Shown: positions 31,113 to 40,686, numbered from the stretch's first letter. The stretch is DNA of 64,000 bases from Acidobacteriaceae bacterium (GCA_027449965.1 DAIDKP010000024.1:1-64000); one strand, 5' to 3'. Notes: generated from the sequence alone by a model not told the origin. Program-made: numbers and translations.

Positions 31113-32714
31113 ATGGAGTTTTCTTTGTCGAAGTATCATAGGACGGTTGTTGCGTCGAGTTCTGCAAGCACGGGAGCGCCGGTGGTGGCGATTGTGGGCC
31201 GCCCGAATGTGGGGAAATCCACGCTGTTTAACCGGCTGACACACTCACGCCGCTCGATTGTGGGCGATGAGCCGGGGATCACGCGCGATCGCATCTATGG
31301 CGATGTGGAGTGGGATGGGCGCGTGCTGCGGCTGGTGGATACGGGCGGAATTGTGCCGAACGATGCGGAGCTGATTCCAAGCGAGATCTATGAGCAGGCG
31401 CGGACGGCGCTGGCGGAGGCGGAGCTGCTGCTGCTGGTGGTGGATGCGCGGACGGAGCTTGCTTCGCCGGATTACGATCTGGCGCGGATGCTGATTCGCG
31501 GCGGGAAGCCTGTCTTTCTGGTGGTGAACAAAGTGGAAAGCGCGGCGATTGAAGCGGCGGCGGAGAATTTTCGCCAGCTTGGCATTCGCGACGTGTATCC
31601 GGTGAGCGCCGAACATGGGCGCGGCATTGGCGAGCTGCTGGACGCGGTCTTCGCGTTGCTGCCTGCGCCGGAGGCCGACGGGGCGAGCCACGCGGCGACC
31701 GATGTGGGTGACGACGAATTCGACGAGTTTGACGAAGAGGTAAGCGGGGTGACCCCCGAGGCGGTGATCAACCGCCACCTGGCGCAAAGCGGCGTGGGCG
31801 AGGATTTTGCCGAACAGCCGGAGGCATCGGACGCAGAGGACTCGGAGGCTGAGGATGAGAGTGGCGGAACAGGCCTGCATCGCACGCATGGCGAGTTTGA
31901 GCAGCATGAGACCTCAGTCGCGATTATCGGCCGGCCGAACGTTGGCAAATCAACGCTGTTGAATGCTCTGACGGGAACGAAACGGGCGATTGTTTCGCCG
32001 ATTGCCGGCACGACGCGCGATGCGGTGGACGAGGTGATTGAGCAGGATGGCAAGCGCGTGCGACTGATTGACACGGCCGGCATTCGACGCAAAGGCAAGA
32101 CGCACCTGATGGCCGAAAAACTCTCTGTGATGATGGCGCGACGCCACCTGGAGATGTGCGATGTGGCGCTGCTGATGATTGACGCAACGGAAGGCGTGAC
32201 GGCTAGCGACGCGCACATCGGCGGCTATGCGCATGAGAGCGGGCGCAGCGTGATTGTGGTGGTGAACAAGTGGGATCTGGTGACGACGAAGCGCACGGAT
32301 GGCAAGGCTCCGGCAGATAAAAAGATCTATGAGGAGCAGGTGCGTCATGCGCTGAAGTATCTGGATTATGCGCCGGTGCTGTTTATCTCCGCAGCCGAGG
32401 GCGCGAATCTGGACAAGGTGATGCGGGAGATCGACCGCATTGGCCGTCAACGGCGCAAGCGTGTTTCCACGGGCCAGATGAATCGTTTTCTGGACAAGAT
32501 CGACTTCCAGCGAGCGACCGTTCCGATGGCCAAGCGCGTGCGGATTTTTTATATGACGCAGGCAGCGGTGGCGCCGCCAACATTTGTGCTGTTTACGGAT
32601 CGGCAGATCAAGCTGCACTTTGCCTTTGAACGCTTTCTGGCGAACCAGATTCGCGAAGCGTTTGGATTTGACGGCACACCGATCTGGTTCAAAGTGAAGG
32701 CGCGCAAGGAGTAA
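31113..32714 (+). CDS. der: Ribosome-assembly GTPase Der (EngA)
   Basis: Der matures the 50S subunit. Two GTPase domains are visible, each with GRPNVGKSTL (residues about 29 and 273), DEPGITRD and IAGTTRDA switch regions, DTGGI and DTAGI, and NKVE and NKWD, followed by the KH-like C-terminal domain (FVLFTDRQIKLHFAFERFLANQIRE). Between the domains lies an acidic stretch of about 65 residues rich in Asp and Glu, longer than usual. From ATG at 31113 the protein is 533 residues; a TTG at 31068 would overlap the toxin stop. No strong Shine-Dalgarno precedes either, so the start is uncertain. It shares a strand and probably some transcripts with the toxin-antitoxin pair. Confidence 0.95.
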   Translation: MEFSLSKYHRTVVASSSASTGAPVVAIVGRPNVGKSTLFNRLTHSRRSIVGDEPGITRDRIYGDVEWDGRVLRLVDTGGIVPNDAELIPSEIYEQARTALAEAELLLLVVDARTELASPDYDLARMLIRGGKPVFLVVNKVESAAIEAAAENFRQLGIRDVYPVSAEHGRGIGELLDAVFALLPAPEADGASHAATDVGDDEFDEFDEEVSGVTPEAVINRHLAQSGVGEDFAEQPEASDAEDSEAEDESGGTGLHRTHGEFEQHETSVAIIGRPNVGKSTLLNALTGTKRAIVSPIAGTTRDAVDEVIEQDGKRVRLIDTAGIRRKGKTHLMAEKLSVMMARRHLEMCDVALLMIDATEGVTASDAHIGGYAHESGRSVIVVVNKWDLVTTKRTDGKAPADKKIYEEQVRHALKYLDYAPVLFISAAEGANLDKVMREIDRIGRQRRKRVSTGQMNRFLDKIDFQRATVPMAKRVRIFYMTQAAVAPPTFVLFTDRQIKLHFAFERFLANQIREAFGFDGTPIWFKVKARKE

Positions 32715-32745
32715 GCGCGGCGCGACCACAAACAGAGATCAGCGT

Positions 32746-33501
32746 CTACGCGCGGCGGCGATAGCGGATGAGGAATTCGTAGCCGTCGTTGGGTGGGAAG
32801 AGGCTGGCGATGTGGCGCAGACGCTCGGCCAGAGCGGGCGCGGCGAGCAGCGGATATTCCCGCTCGCGCAGATCCTGATAGTCGATATCGGTGACCTGAG
32901 AGAGCATGTAAACTGCCAGCGCATCCGTGAAGGCTGCTTCCTCATAATCTTTGCGTGCCTGCTCGCTAGCTGGCTGCGTGACGGCCTCGGATTCGGGTTG
33001 CAGGGCCTTGCGGCGCGCCTCCCATGCGTCGCGGCTGGTTTCTCCGCGGACATCTGCCTGAGCCTGGGACCAGACAAGATCGCTGAAGGAAGCGGGAACG
33101 CCGACTGCATCGACGAAGTTGTGCGCGACGTTGATGCAGAACTCGAAGGCCAGTCCGAAACGGTCTTCGGCGAGTCGAGCGGAGAGAAAGACGGCCTGTA
33201 CGGAGCCAAGGGAAAGATCGCGATGACAGCTTGCACGCTCGGCGGCATCGCTGGAATGAGCCGGTGCGACGAGAATGTCCTTGCCGTCAGAGAGAACGAG
33301 CGGGACGAAGTAGTAGCAGCGATCGGCAAGCGCGGGCGCGAGGATGCGCGGCACGACGCCGACGATGTGCTCCATCTCAGAGTGGGAGATACGCGTTTCA
33401 GCCCAACTGGTGAAACGCAGACCATTGGGAGCCGTGGCAACGGTGGTGAGGGTGGCTACCTTTTCGGCAGATACCCAATCATGCTGAGCAGAGATCGTCA
33501 C
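32746..33501 (-). CDS. Hypothetical protein, 251 residues
   Basis: I do not recognise this protein. It is soluble, with no signal peptide or membrane segment, and contains short conserved-looking stretches WAETRISHSEMEHIVG, RCYYFVPLVLSDGKDILVAP and YEEAAFTDALAVYMLSQ, ending in LIRYRRRA. The GTG at 33501 lies five bases after TATAGA (33512-33507, minus strand), consistent with a leaderless start. It converges with der, 31 bases apart. Codon use agrees with neighbours, so it is a real gene rather than a shadow. Confidence 0.7.
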   Translation of the reverse strand: MTISAQHDWVSAEKVATLTTVATAPNGLRFTSWAETRISHSEMEHIVGVVPRILAPALADRCYYFVPLVLSDGKDILVAPAHSSDAAERASCHRDLSLGSVQAVFLSARLAEDRFGLAFEFCINVAHNFVDAVGVPASFSDLVWSQAQADVRGETSRDAWEARRKALQPESEAVTQPASEQARKDYEEAAFTDALAVYMLSQVTDIDYQDLREREYPLLAAPALAERLRHIASLFPPNDGYEFLIRYRRRA

Positions 33502-33596
33502 TGTTTTCTATACTAACGAAGCAGGCATGAGAATGGACAGCGGTCGCGGACGCCGCAAAGGGCAGCATTTCGGGAGCAGGCCGAAGGAGGAGATCA

Positions 33597-33890
33597 ATGA
33601 CGATGGAAGACAAGGCGGATCAGGGTGGCAAGTTTCTGGGCTTTCCGCTGGAGGGGTTTGGCTTCTTCACGAGCCTGCTGCTGACGGCAGCTTCGGGATT
33701 TTTTACATTTTTTCTGGTGACGGCGCTATCGATATTTGCACTGCTGATCTGGAATCAGCTAGGCCACCATAGCGTGAACTACGCAGACACGTATCTGTAT
33801 TGCGGATTTCCGGCAGCGGTGGTGGTTTGGACGGTGGCGCTGTTTGTCTTTGGCTACCTGTGGATTCGCGCCAAGATTCACGCGAAGTGA
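33597..33890 (+). CDS. Small two-helix membrane protein
   Basis: The 97-residue protein is not recognised by function. It has two long hydrophobic segments, FFTSLLLTAASGFFTFFLVTALSIFALLI and CGFPAAVVVWTVALFVFGYLWI, joined by a short polar loop, and both ends are charged. AAGGAGG lies seven bases before the ATG, one of the clearest ribosome sites in the window. A TATACT at 33509-33514 may be its -10 box, giving an 80-base leader. It sits between a hypothetical gene and a D-Ala-D-Ala carboxypeptidase gene. Confidence 0.75.
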   Translation: MTMEDKADQGGKFLGFPLEGFGFFTSLLLTAASGFFTFFLVTALSIFALLIWNQLGHHSVNYADTYLYCGFPAAVVVWTVALFVFGYLWIRAKIHAK

Positions 33891-33903
33891 GCTATCTTTT
33901 TGA

Positions 33904-33933
33904 TTCACGGCGACCCGGGTATTCGACTACACT
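33904..33933 (+). promoter_or_regulatory. Promoter implying leaderless mRNA
   Basis: TTCACG (33904-33909) and TACACT (33928-33933) are spaced by 18 bases; the ATG of the carboxypeptidase gene starts six bases after the -10 box. Confidence 0.5.
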
Positions 33934-33939
33934 CCGCGT

Positions 33940-35559
33940 ATGAAACAAGAACGGAGTTTCCTTCGCGGATGGTTGCCGGTTTGTCTGCTGGCGATGAGTT
34001 TGTGCGCATGGGCGCAGGACGGAACGACGGCAGAAAACGCTGACGGGACGCTGGCAGCGACGATTTCAGAGATTCTGGCAACACCGGAGTTGGCGCAGGC
34101 CCATGTGGGGATTCGTGTGACCACGCTGGATGGTCGCGTGATCTATGCGCTGCATGAGAAGGAACGGTTCACGCCGGCTTCGAATACTAAGCTGCTGACG
34201 ACGGCTGCGGCCTCTGCCCTGCTGCCCGTGAATGAGCTGACGTGGACGACGCGGCTGGTGACCAGCGGGACGGTGGATGCCAACGGGACGCTGTATGGCG
34301 ACCTGATCCTGCTGGGCGCGGGCGACCCGACGATGAGCGCGCGGCATTTTCCGTATCGCAGCAAGGAAGAGGCTGCGGCCCATCCCGTAGCGGAGCGCGA
34401 TCCGCTGGAGGCGATGGCGGCGATGGCGGATGCATTGAAGGCGCAGGGGATTCGCGCGGTGGATGGCGATGTGGTGGGCGATGACACGCTCTATACCTGG
34501 GAGCCATACGGCGTGGGCTGGGGATGGGACGATGTGGTGTGGAGTTATGGTGCGCCGGTTTCTGCGCTGACGCTGGATGACAACGTGGTGCGGCTGCATG
34601 TGAGCGGCAACAGCGATGGCACGACGACAGCCACATGGACTCCCTCTACGCCGTTCTATACGCTGGACAACACGGCGCGCGTGGTGGGGACCGGATCGAC
34701 GGCCGAGCAAACGACGGCTGAGCCTGGGTTGGACCGAATGCCGGGGTCACGCGTGGTGAGGCTGTGGGGAACGATTCCGGCCATTGGATATGCGGCTCCG
34801 ATGGCGATCGAAGACCCGGCGGAGTATGCTGCGCGCTCGCTGGCGATGCTGCTGACAGAGCGCGGCGTAACGCTGTCGGGAACGGCGCGGGCACGGCATC
34901 GGCTGAATGCTTCGACCACGGATTACGCCGTGGAACAGGCGACTCCGGTGGAGTTGCATCCGGTGGAGACGAGGACATTTGCCGCGCCGGTGATGGGCAG
35001 GCATGTGCTGGCCGAGCACGTTTCGCCGCCGGTGGCCGAGGACATTGTGGTGACGAACAAGGTGAGCCAGAATCTGCATGCGGAGCTGTTGCTTCGGATG
35101 CTGGGAAGCCTGCTGGGCAACGATGGCAGCTATGCGCAGGGCGTTCGCGTGGTGCGGCAGTTTCTGTTGAATGCAGGCGTGCAGCCGCAGGATTTTTTCT
35201 TTCATGATGGCTCCGGGATGAGCATGAGCGACGAGATTACACCACGCGCCTATACGACACTGCTGGCGTATGCGGCGCATCAGCCATGGGGGGCACAGTG
35301 GCGAAAAAGCCTTCCCGAGGGTGGCGTGGATGGCTCACTGAATGCTCGCTTTGCGCACACCGCGCTGGACGGAAAGATTGAAGCGAAGACAGGGTCGCTG
35401 AGCGAGGTGAGCACACTGAGCGGCTATCTGACGGCGGCCAGCGGAAAGACGCTGGTGTTTTCGATTCTGGTGAATGGACACTTGCCGGGTGATGCTCATG
35501 CCCACGCGACGACGGCGGCGATGGACAGGATCTGCCTGGCGGTGGCCGGGGCCGAGTGA
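33940..35559 (+). CDS. dacB: D-Ala-D-Ala carboxypeptidase/endopeptidase (S13)
   Basis: The 539-residue periplasmic enzyme trims peptidoglycan stem peptides. A signal peptide (WLPVCLLAMSLCAWAQ) is followed by PASNTKLLTTAAA (the SxxK site), SQNLHAE (SxN) and EAKTGSLSEVSTLSGY (KTG), the three penicillin-binding motifs of the PBP4/DacB family. The region between SxxK and SxN contains the expected inserted domains. A -10 hexamer lies six bases before the ATG. The cytochrome gene follows after 20 bases. Confidence 0.93.
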   Translation: MKQERSFLRGWLPVCLLAMSLCAWAQDGTTAENADGTLAATISEILATPELAQAHVGIRVTTLDGRVIYALHEKERFTPASNTKLLTTAAASALLPVNELTWTTRLVTSGTVDANGTLYGDLILLGAGDPTMSARHFPYRSKEEAAAHPVAERDPLEAMAAMADALKAQGIRAVDGDVVGDDTLYTWEPYGVGWGWDDVVWSYGAPVSALTLDDNVVRLHVSGNSDGTTTATWTPSTPFYTLDNTARVVGTGSTAEQTTAEPGLDRMPGSRVVRLWGTIPAIGYAAPMAIEDPAEYAARSLAMLLTERGVTLSGTARARHRLNASTTDYAVEQATPVELHPVETRTFAAPVMGRHVLAEHVSPPVAEDIVVTNKVSQNLHAELLLRMLGSLLGNDGSYAQGVRVVRQFLLNAGVQPQDFFFHDGSGMSMSDEITPRAYTTLLAYAAHQPWGAQWRKSLPEGGVDGSLNARFAHTALDGKIEAKTGSLSEVSTLSGYLTAASGKTLVFSILVNGHLPGDAHAHATTAAMDRICLAVAGAE

Positions 35560-35579
35560 ACGCGCGATAGAATAAGCAC

Positions 35580-35966
35580 GTGAATGCGCACGGGAATTTC
35601 CGGCAGGACAGACATAGAGGACGGACAAAAAGGTTGGCGGGCCTGGCGCTGACTGCTTCGGTGCTGCTGATGGGTTGCACACCACTGCCGCCCTCGAAAC
35701 CGGCCAGCGAGTTTACACCGCAGGAAGCACGCGGCGCAGCGGTCTTCCAGTCGCACTGCGCGCGCTGCCACTATCCGACGACGACGCACGGACTGCATGG
35801 ACCGGGATTGCAGGCGTTGACCAAGCTGAAGGCGATGCCGTCCGGCGCGCCGCCCACGGATGCGCGAATCACGCAAACCATTTTGTATGGGCATGGGATG
35901 ATGCAGCCGGTGGCGGTGAGCGATGCGGAGCTGCGCGACCTGCTGGCCTATCTGCATACGCTGTGA
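35580..35966 (+). CDS. Small cytochrome c lipoprotein
   Basis: The 128-residue protein has a signal ending LTASVLLMGC, a lipobox, and one haem-binding site CARCH, followed by GLHGPGL and a distal methionine in GHGMMQPV, typical of small class-I c-type cytochromes. It would carry electrons in the periplasm while anchored to a membrane. The start is GTG at 35580, which lies six bases after TAGAAT (35568-35573). The next gene begins 13 bases after its stop, so the two are likely cotranscribed. Confidence 0.88.
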   Translation: MNAHGNFRQDRHRGRTKRLAGLALTASVLLMGCTPLPPSKPASEFTPQEARGAAVFQSHCARCHYPTTTHGLHGPGLQALTKLKAMPSGAPPTDARITQTILYGHGMMQPVAVSDAELRDLLAYLHTL

Positions 35967-35979
35967 AGAGGAGATCGGG

Positions 35980-36411
35980 ATGAAGAATCCAGGTGAGCCG
36001 GATGTAGAGAGTCTGGATGAGCTGGGCGTGAAGGTACCGTTCAATCCGGGCGATAAGCCCGGTGGTGGAATGCAGGGCAATCCACTGCTGCGGTTGCCGG
36101 GGCTGATCTTCATCGGGCTGTATATGCTGGGGCTTTCCGCGCTGGTGACGGTGCGTGTGGTGTCGCATCAGGCGCATCCGCTGTATCTGGTGATTGCGGT
36201 GCTTTTTACGATTGCGAGCTTTGGGCTGGTGCGGCTGTTTCGCTGGGCGTGGGCGCTGACGCTGGCTGCGGTCTTCCTGCCGATGAGTTACTGTCTGTGG
36301 CTGATCCTGCGCCACGCAATGCCGTATGAGGTGGGCTTTGTGCAGATCATTTTGAATCTGCTGCTGTTCCTGTATCTGGTGAGGCCCGAGGTGCGCGCAG
36401 CTCTGCGATGA
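35980..36411 (+). CDS. Hypothetical four-helix membrane protein
   Basis: The 143-residue protein is not recognised. After a polar, proline/glycine-rich N-terminus of about 45 residues it has four hydrophobic segments (LPGLIFIGLYMLGLSALV, LYLVIAVLFTIASFGLV, WALTLAAVFLPMSYCLWLIL and FVQIILNLLLFLYLV). AAGAGGAG lies six bases before the ATG at 35980. It follows the cytochrome gene closely and might serve in the same membrane process. The 156 bases after it show nothing. Confidence 0.75.
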   Translation: MKNPGEPDVESLDELGVKVPFNPGDKPGGGMQGNPLLRLPGLIFIGLYMLGLSALVTVRVVSHQAHPLYLVIAVLFTIASFGLVRLFRWAWALTLAAVFLPMSYCLWLILRHAMPYEVGFVQIILNLLLFLYLVRPEVRAALR

Positions 36412-36567
36412 ACGAAACTGCACATGGATGCGCCTGTTGCCGCACTTAGCCGGTTTTGTTGGGATCCGCAGCAAGCAACTGCGCGAGACAGAATCCAAGG
36501 CTGCATTCCGATGATAGACACAACATGGTTCCGTGAATGGATATTCGATTCTGATTCCTGCACGGAC

Positions 36568-39090
36568 TCAGTAGGTGTGAGCGAGGATTGCGGGAGTGGG
36601 GAAGACCGAACTGCTGCGGCGAATGTTGCCTGCTGAGCCGATGCCGGAGAGCGTGAAGCCCCAGAGGAGTTCGGATTCGTCGCGGAGCGAGCCGAGGGCA
36701 AAGCGTCGATAACCAACGTTGAGGCCGCAGCAGTTCCAGTTGTAAATGGCCTGGGTGCCACTGTACTGGAGCTGGCTTTCGGCGAAGTCGTAGCTGGCGT
36801 TGACGCCGAGGCTGAAGCCAGCATCAGAGGGCTTGCCAAAGTAGAGAAACGGGGTGAACTCGTGGCTTTGAACCACGGAGGCCGATGCGCCGGACTCATC
36901 GACGGCGTTGAGCAGGGCTTGTCCCGCACCGAGGGTCATGCGTCCAAGGCTGTAGCCGGCGTAGAGATTGTTGGCGCCGAAGCGTCCTGCCTTGGTGTCG
37001 TAATCCATATCCCACTCGATGCGCATGTTGGGAATGGCTTCAAAGCGAATGCGGGAAAGGATGGGCGCGACATTGCGGGCGTTGGTGAGAAAGGCAACGC
37101 CAGTGAGGTCGAGCGTGGTGTCAAAGACGTTGCGGCGGTTGGGGATGAGCGCCCCGCCGAAGGTGGGATTGAAGAAGAATTTTTGCGCGATCCACCAACT
37201 GGCCCATTCGCGCTGGGGTTTGGGGCAGGGTGTGAGCGTGTTGGTGCAGGAGGATGCAGCGGTGGAGCGAAGATAGAAGCGCTGGGTAAGCGCATAGCCT
37301 GCTTCGTTGGTATCGACAGCGATGTCGGTGGTGTCAAAGAGCAGGGTATCTGGCTCGGAGTGGATGCCAGCGACGTAGCGATAGAAAAGCTGCGGCTCGA
37401 TGACGTGACGCAGTTCACGATGGAAATACGGCAGCAGGAAGTCGCGACCAACGACAGGCGGACGGATGTCGAGAGCAAATTCAGCATCGGTGCGCGTGAG
37501 CGGATCGTGACTGACGAAAGGCACACCGCTGAAGTGGTTTCCGGAGAGGTCGGGGATCTGGCTGCCGGAGTATTGGGTGAGGCGGACGGCGGCTTCAGGC
37601 AGGAAATTCCACTGGCCCAGATGAAGCGGCCACTCGACGAAGGGATAGACGTCGAGACGACCTACGTTGTGCGAGTGAAAGTTCGGCTCGGAGCGACTGT
37701 AGTCGCCAACGGAAGACCCGAGGCCCCATCGGATGGAAGAGTCGGCAATGGGCTGATCGAGAACATCCCAGCGAACATTGGGCAAAGAGAGAAACTTGAC
37801 TTCAGGCACACTGAGCACAGGAGCGCCGCTGCCGTTGCCGGCGGCACCGAAGCTCTCAAAGCGATTGAGGCCGGCGGTGAGCACGCGCCCATGGTGGTCG
37901 CTGGTGAGGGCGACATCGCTGAGCACCTCGGAGCTGGTGGCCTGCGCAAGATTTTCGTCAAAAGCGAGGCGGAAGATGTAGCTCGAGAGATATTCCGCAT
38001 TGCCGGCGATGCGGTTGTGCGCGGTGAGATCACGACGCCCCCAGGCAAGAATGTCCGTGCCGCCCTGCGTGACCAGCGTAGGCTCGGTGTTGCCGGGCAG
38101 CAGCTCCGAGATGCCGCGATCAAAAAGCGCATCCCAGCGCAGGTTGAAGGCATCGAGACCGCGACCTTTATAGCGGAAGTTTCCGTTGGGCGCCCAGCCG
38201 CGATTGCTCCAGTATTCGAGTCCAACGGTGGCGTCGGCGCTGCGATTGATGGCCCAGTAGAACTCGTCGCCGAGAACGATGCCTTTGATGCTGGAGTCGG
38301 CAAAGATGGGCAGTAAAAGTCCGGAGCTGCGCCCGGAGGTCTGTGTGGAATGCTTGAGCCATGGAATGTAGAACAGTGGGATGTGGAAGTAGCGGAAGAC
38401 ACTGTTGCGCATGGTCGCGGTCTGATCCTGAATCTCAATGGAGCGCGCGAGGAACTGCCAGTCAGGCTTGGGCAATCGGCAGGAGGTCATGGCGCCATCG
38501 ACGATGCGGTAGCTGTTCTCGCCGGTCTGGAGCAGGACTCGCCCGGTGAAAGTGAACGGATCGGGCGTGGTGTAGACGCGGGATGGGCCAAGTCGCCGGA
38601 CGCCAAAACTGCCGACAACCTGATAAAAGCGCGCGGTGTGGGCGTCGGGATGAATTTCGCCGTGATCGGCGGTCAGGGAAACATCCTGCGGACCACCATC
38701 GATCTGCACGTGGCCCTGGACGAGGATCGTGTCCTTGTCCTGCTGATAGATGACCGTGTCCGCACGCATGACGTAGCCGCGCAACGTGAGAACCACATCC
38801 CCCCGAAGCGTCCAGGTATCCCCGGTTCGGGTCTGCTCGCGGGCCTGCCAGCGGATTGTGTCTCCCGGCTGCGGCACGGGAATGGGGCGCGCAGTGGGAA
38901 GAAGCTGCCGGCTGGGATCGTCAGGAAATGCCACGCTGTAAGCTGGCGCAGTGGATGTGTCCTGGACAGCAACAGCAGCGGTGACAGAGGATTTTGCAGA
39001 AGGTAACGCATTGGTTACTAGCTGAGCACGAATCTGCGCATGACACAGCGCAAGCAGCGTGATACACCAAAAATAGTAAGGTCGCGTCAC
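36568..39090 (-). CDS. lptD: LPS-assembly outer-membrane protein LptD
   Basis: LptD inserts lipopolysaccharide into the outer leaflet of the outer membrane with LptE. From the GTG at 39090 the protein is 840 residues with a signal peptide (PYYFWCITLLALCHAQIRAQ); AGCAGGA precedes it. Residues about 60-200 form the OstA/LptA-like domain (GDVVLTLRGYVMRADTVIY, GHVQIDGG, ADHGEIHPD), and the rest is a long beta-barrel with a C-terminal strand pattern. NSYRIVDGAMTSCRLPKPDW is the region of the inter-domain cysteine. An open frame reaches 39216 but would overlap the divergent RDD gene. Confidence 0.9.
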   Translation of the reverse strand: MTRPYYFWCITLLALCHAQIRAQLVTNALPSAKSSVTAAVAVQDTSTAPAYSVAFPDDPSRQLLPTARPIPVPQPGDTIRWQAREQTRTGDTWTLRGDVVLTLRGYVMRADTVIYQQDKDTILVQGHVQIDGGPQDVSLTADHGEIHPDAHTARFYQVVGSFGVRRLGPSRVYTTPDPFTFTGRVLLQTGENSYRIVDGAMTSCRLPKPDWQFLARSIEIQDQTATMRNSVFRYFHIPLFYIPWLKHSTQTSGRSSGLLLPIFADSSIKGIVLGDEFYWAINRSADATVGLEYWSNRGWAPNGNFRYKGRGLDAFNLRWDALFDRGISELLPGNTEPTLVTQGGTDILAWGRRDLTAHNRIAGNAEYLSSYIFRLAFDENLAQATSSEVLSDVALTSDHHGRVLTAGLNRFESFGAAGNGSGAPVLSVPEVKFLSLPNVRWDVLDQPIADSSIRWGLGSSVGDYSRSEPNFHSHNVGRLDVYPFVEWPLHLGQWNFLPEAAVRLTQYSGSQIPDLSGNHFSGVPFVSHDPLTRTDAEFALDIRPPVVGRDFLLPYFHRELRHVIEPQLFYRYVAGIHSEPDTLLFDTTDIAVDTNEAGYALTQRFYLRSTAASSCTNTLTPCPKPQREWASWWIAQKFFFNPTFGGALIPNRRNVFDTTLDLTGVAFLTNARNVAPILSRIRFEAIPNMRIEWDMDYDTKAGRFGANNLYAGYSLGRMTLGAGQALLNAVDESGASASVVQSHEFTPFLYFGKPSDAGFSLGVNASYDFAESQLQYSGTQAIYNWNCCGLNVGYRRFALGSLRDESELLWGFTLSGIGSAGNIRRSSSVFPTPAILAHTY

Positions 39091-39132
39091 CGGATTCCTG
39101 CTCAGGATAGCAAAGCAGCACTGCACTTCGGT

Positions 39133-40632
39133 ATGACGCGTAACGAGCCATTGCGGTTGCTGAGGCAATGGGCGACTGAAAGGGATGAATCTTTGAAGAC
39201 GACGGCAGGCTTTCAACGGGAGTCGACTGCACCGGACCTTTTTGCTGAGGGCGCGGAGTCACAGGCGACGTCGTCGTGGAAGGATGAAGTGAACCGCCGC
39301 CTGGCTGCGCATCGCAATCGTCAGGGATCCCAGGCAACAGCCGATTCGGCAGAATTGATTTCGCGGCCAACCAGCAACTCGACGCGGGCGGCTCAGGCAG
39401 CGGCACGGGTAGCGGCGCGTTATGCCAAGGCTCCCGCGTATCGCGATCTGTTTGCCGGCGATGCGGAGGCCGTGGTGCGAGCAGCAGGCGCAGCGGTGGA
39501 GGCAGCAAGGGATGCACAAGCCGCAGCCGAAGCGGTGCTGGCCGGATTGCAGGCGCATTTGCCAGTGGAGACCCATTCCCTGCCCCAGACATCCACACGC
39601 TGGCAGGACGATGACGCCGCCGATGCAGGCCGTCCGGAGATGGCAGTCGGAGCAGCGATGCCGCGATGGCATGACACGATTCCCGAGGCGGAAGCACGCA
39701 ACGTGTGGGAAGAGATGCGCGTGTTGCCGAGCGCCCGGTATGAGCCGGACTCGCCGGAAGTGGAAGATGCACGTGTAGGCGAGATGGTGGAGCCGGTACA
39801 AACATCGACGGCCAACCTGATTGAGTTTCCGCGCGAACTGGTAGCGTCGCGCAAGGCGCGTCCTCGCCTGGCGGAGGGTCCGTTTGCGCAGCAGGCGACA
39901 AGTCCGCAACTGAATATCTTTGAGGTTGACCCGACTCAGCTGTCGGCTTCCAGCGCACCCGAGACGCAAACTGCACCCCCGCAGTGGACGCAGATGGAGT
40001 GGGAGCGAGCAAGCAGTGCGCAGGTCTCCGCAGTCGAGGAAGCACTGCCAGAGCACAGCTCCGCGGAGGTGTTGGAGCCGGAGCCTGTGTGGCATCGTCT
40101 GCCGGAGATTGTGGCCGAGGAGACGACGGACGCCGATGCGATGGCTGACGTGCAGACCGCTGAGGGTACCGAAGCCGTGGCGCAGTCGGCAACCCTTGCA
40201 GATGCTCAGCATTTGCCGGAGTTGTTTGTAGCCGGTCAAGCGGATCGATTGCTGGCTGGGATCGTGGACTTCAGCCTGGTTGCACTGGCCTATCTGGGGG
40301 CGGCAACAGTAGCGTTGGCATCGACAGATCAGATGCCTTCGAGCCGGGTAGCACTGGAGGCTTCGCTGGTGGGGATGCTGCTCTTCGGTGTGGCGTACCT
40401 TGTGCTGTTTTTCGCGTTTTCCGACCAGGGTACGCCGGGCATGCGTTATGCGCGGATTGCCCTGTGCACGTTTGATGACAACAATCCAACCGTGGGACAA
40501 TGCCTGATGCGCATTCCGGCGATGTTGCTGGCGATACTTCCGCTGGGCGCTGGATTGCTGTGGTCGATCGTCGATCGCGAGAACCTGGGACTGCACGACC
40601 GCCTGTCGAAGACGTATCAGCGAAAGTACTAA
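39133..40632 (+). CDS. RDD-domain membrane protein with long disordered N-terminus
   Basis: The last 130 residues form an RDD domain: AGQADRLLAGIVDFSLVAL carries the conserved Arg-Asp, followed by membrane segments and SDQGTPGMRYARI. The first 370 residues are low-complexity, rich in Ala, Glu, Gln and Pro, with no membrane segment (for example AAVEAARDAQAAAEAVLAG), an unusual fusion. The ATG at 39133 is the first after the divergent lptD start; longer frames to 39040 are possible. Role of RDD proteins is poorly known, with transport of ions or solutes suggested for some. It converges with the ROK gene. Confidence 0.82.
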   Translation: MTRNEPLRLLRQWATERDESLKTTAGFQRESTAPDLFAEGAESQATSSWKDEVNRRLAAHRNRQGSQATADSAELISRPTSNSTRAAQAAARVAARYAKAPAYRDLFAGDAEAVVRAAGAAVEAARDAQAAAEAVLAGLQAHLPVETHSLPQTSTRWQDDDAADAGRPEMAVGAAMPRWHDTIPEAEARNVWEEMRVLPSARYEPDSPEVEDARVGEMVEPVQTSTANLIEFPRELVASRKARPRLAEGPFAQQATSPQLNIFEVDPTQLSASSAPETQTAPPQWTQMEWERASSAQVSAVEEALPEHSSAEVLEPEPVWHRLPEIVAEETTDADAMADVQTAEGTEAVAQSATLADAQHLPELFVAGQADRLLAGIVDFSLVALAYLGAATVALASTDQMPSSRVALEASLVGMLLFGVAYLVLFFAFSDQGTPGMRYARIALCTFDDNNPTVGQCLMRIPAMLLAILPLGAGLLWSIVDRENLGLHDRLSKTYQRKY

Positions 40633-40686
40633 AGCCGGGTCATCCGGGCGAAGGGTCGCTTTGTTGTCGCCTTCCGTTCTCTGCGA

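Noticed and set aside
36862-38316. A 484-codon plus-strand frame opposite lptD
   Set aside because: Composition is that of an antisense shadow; lptD on the other strand has full family features.
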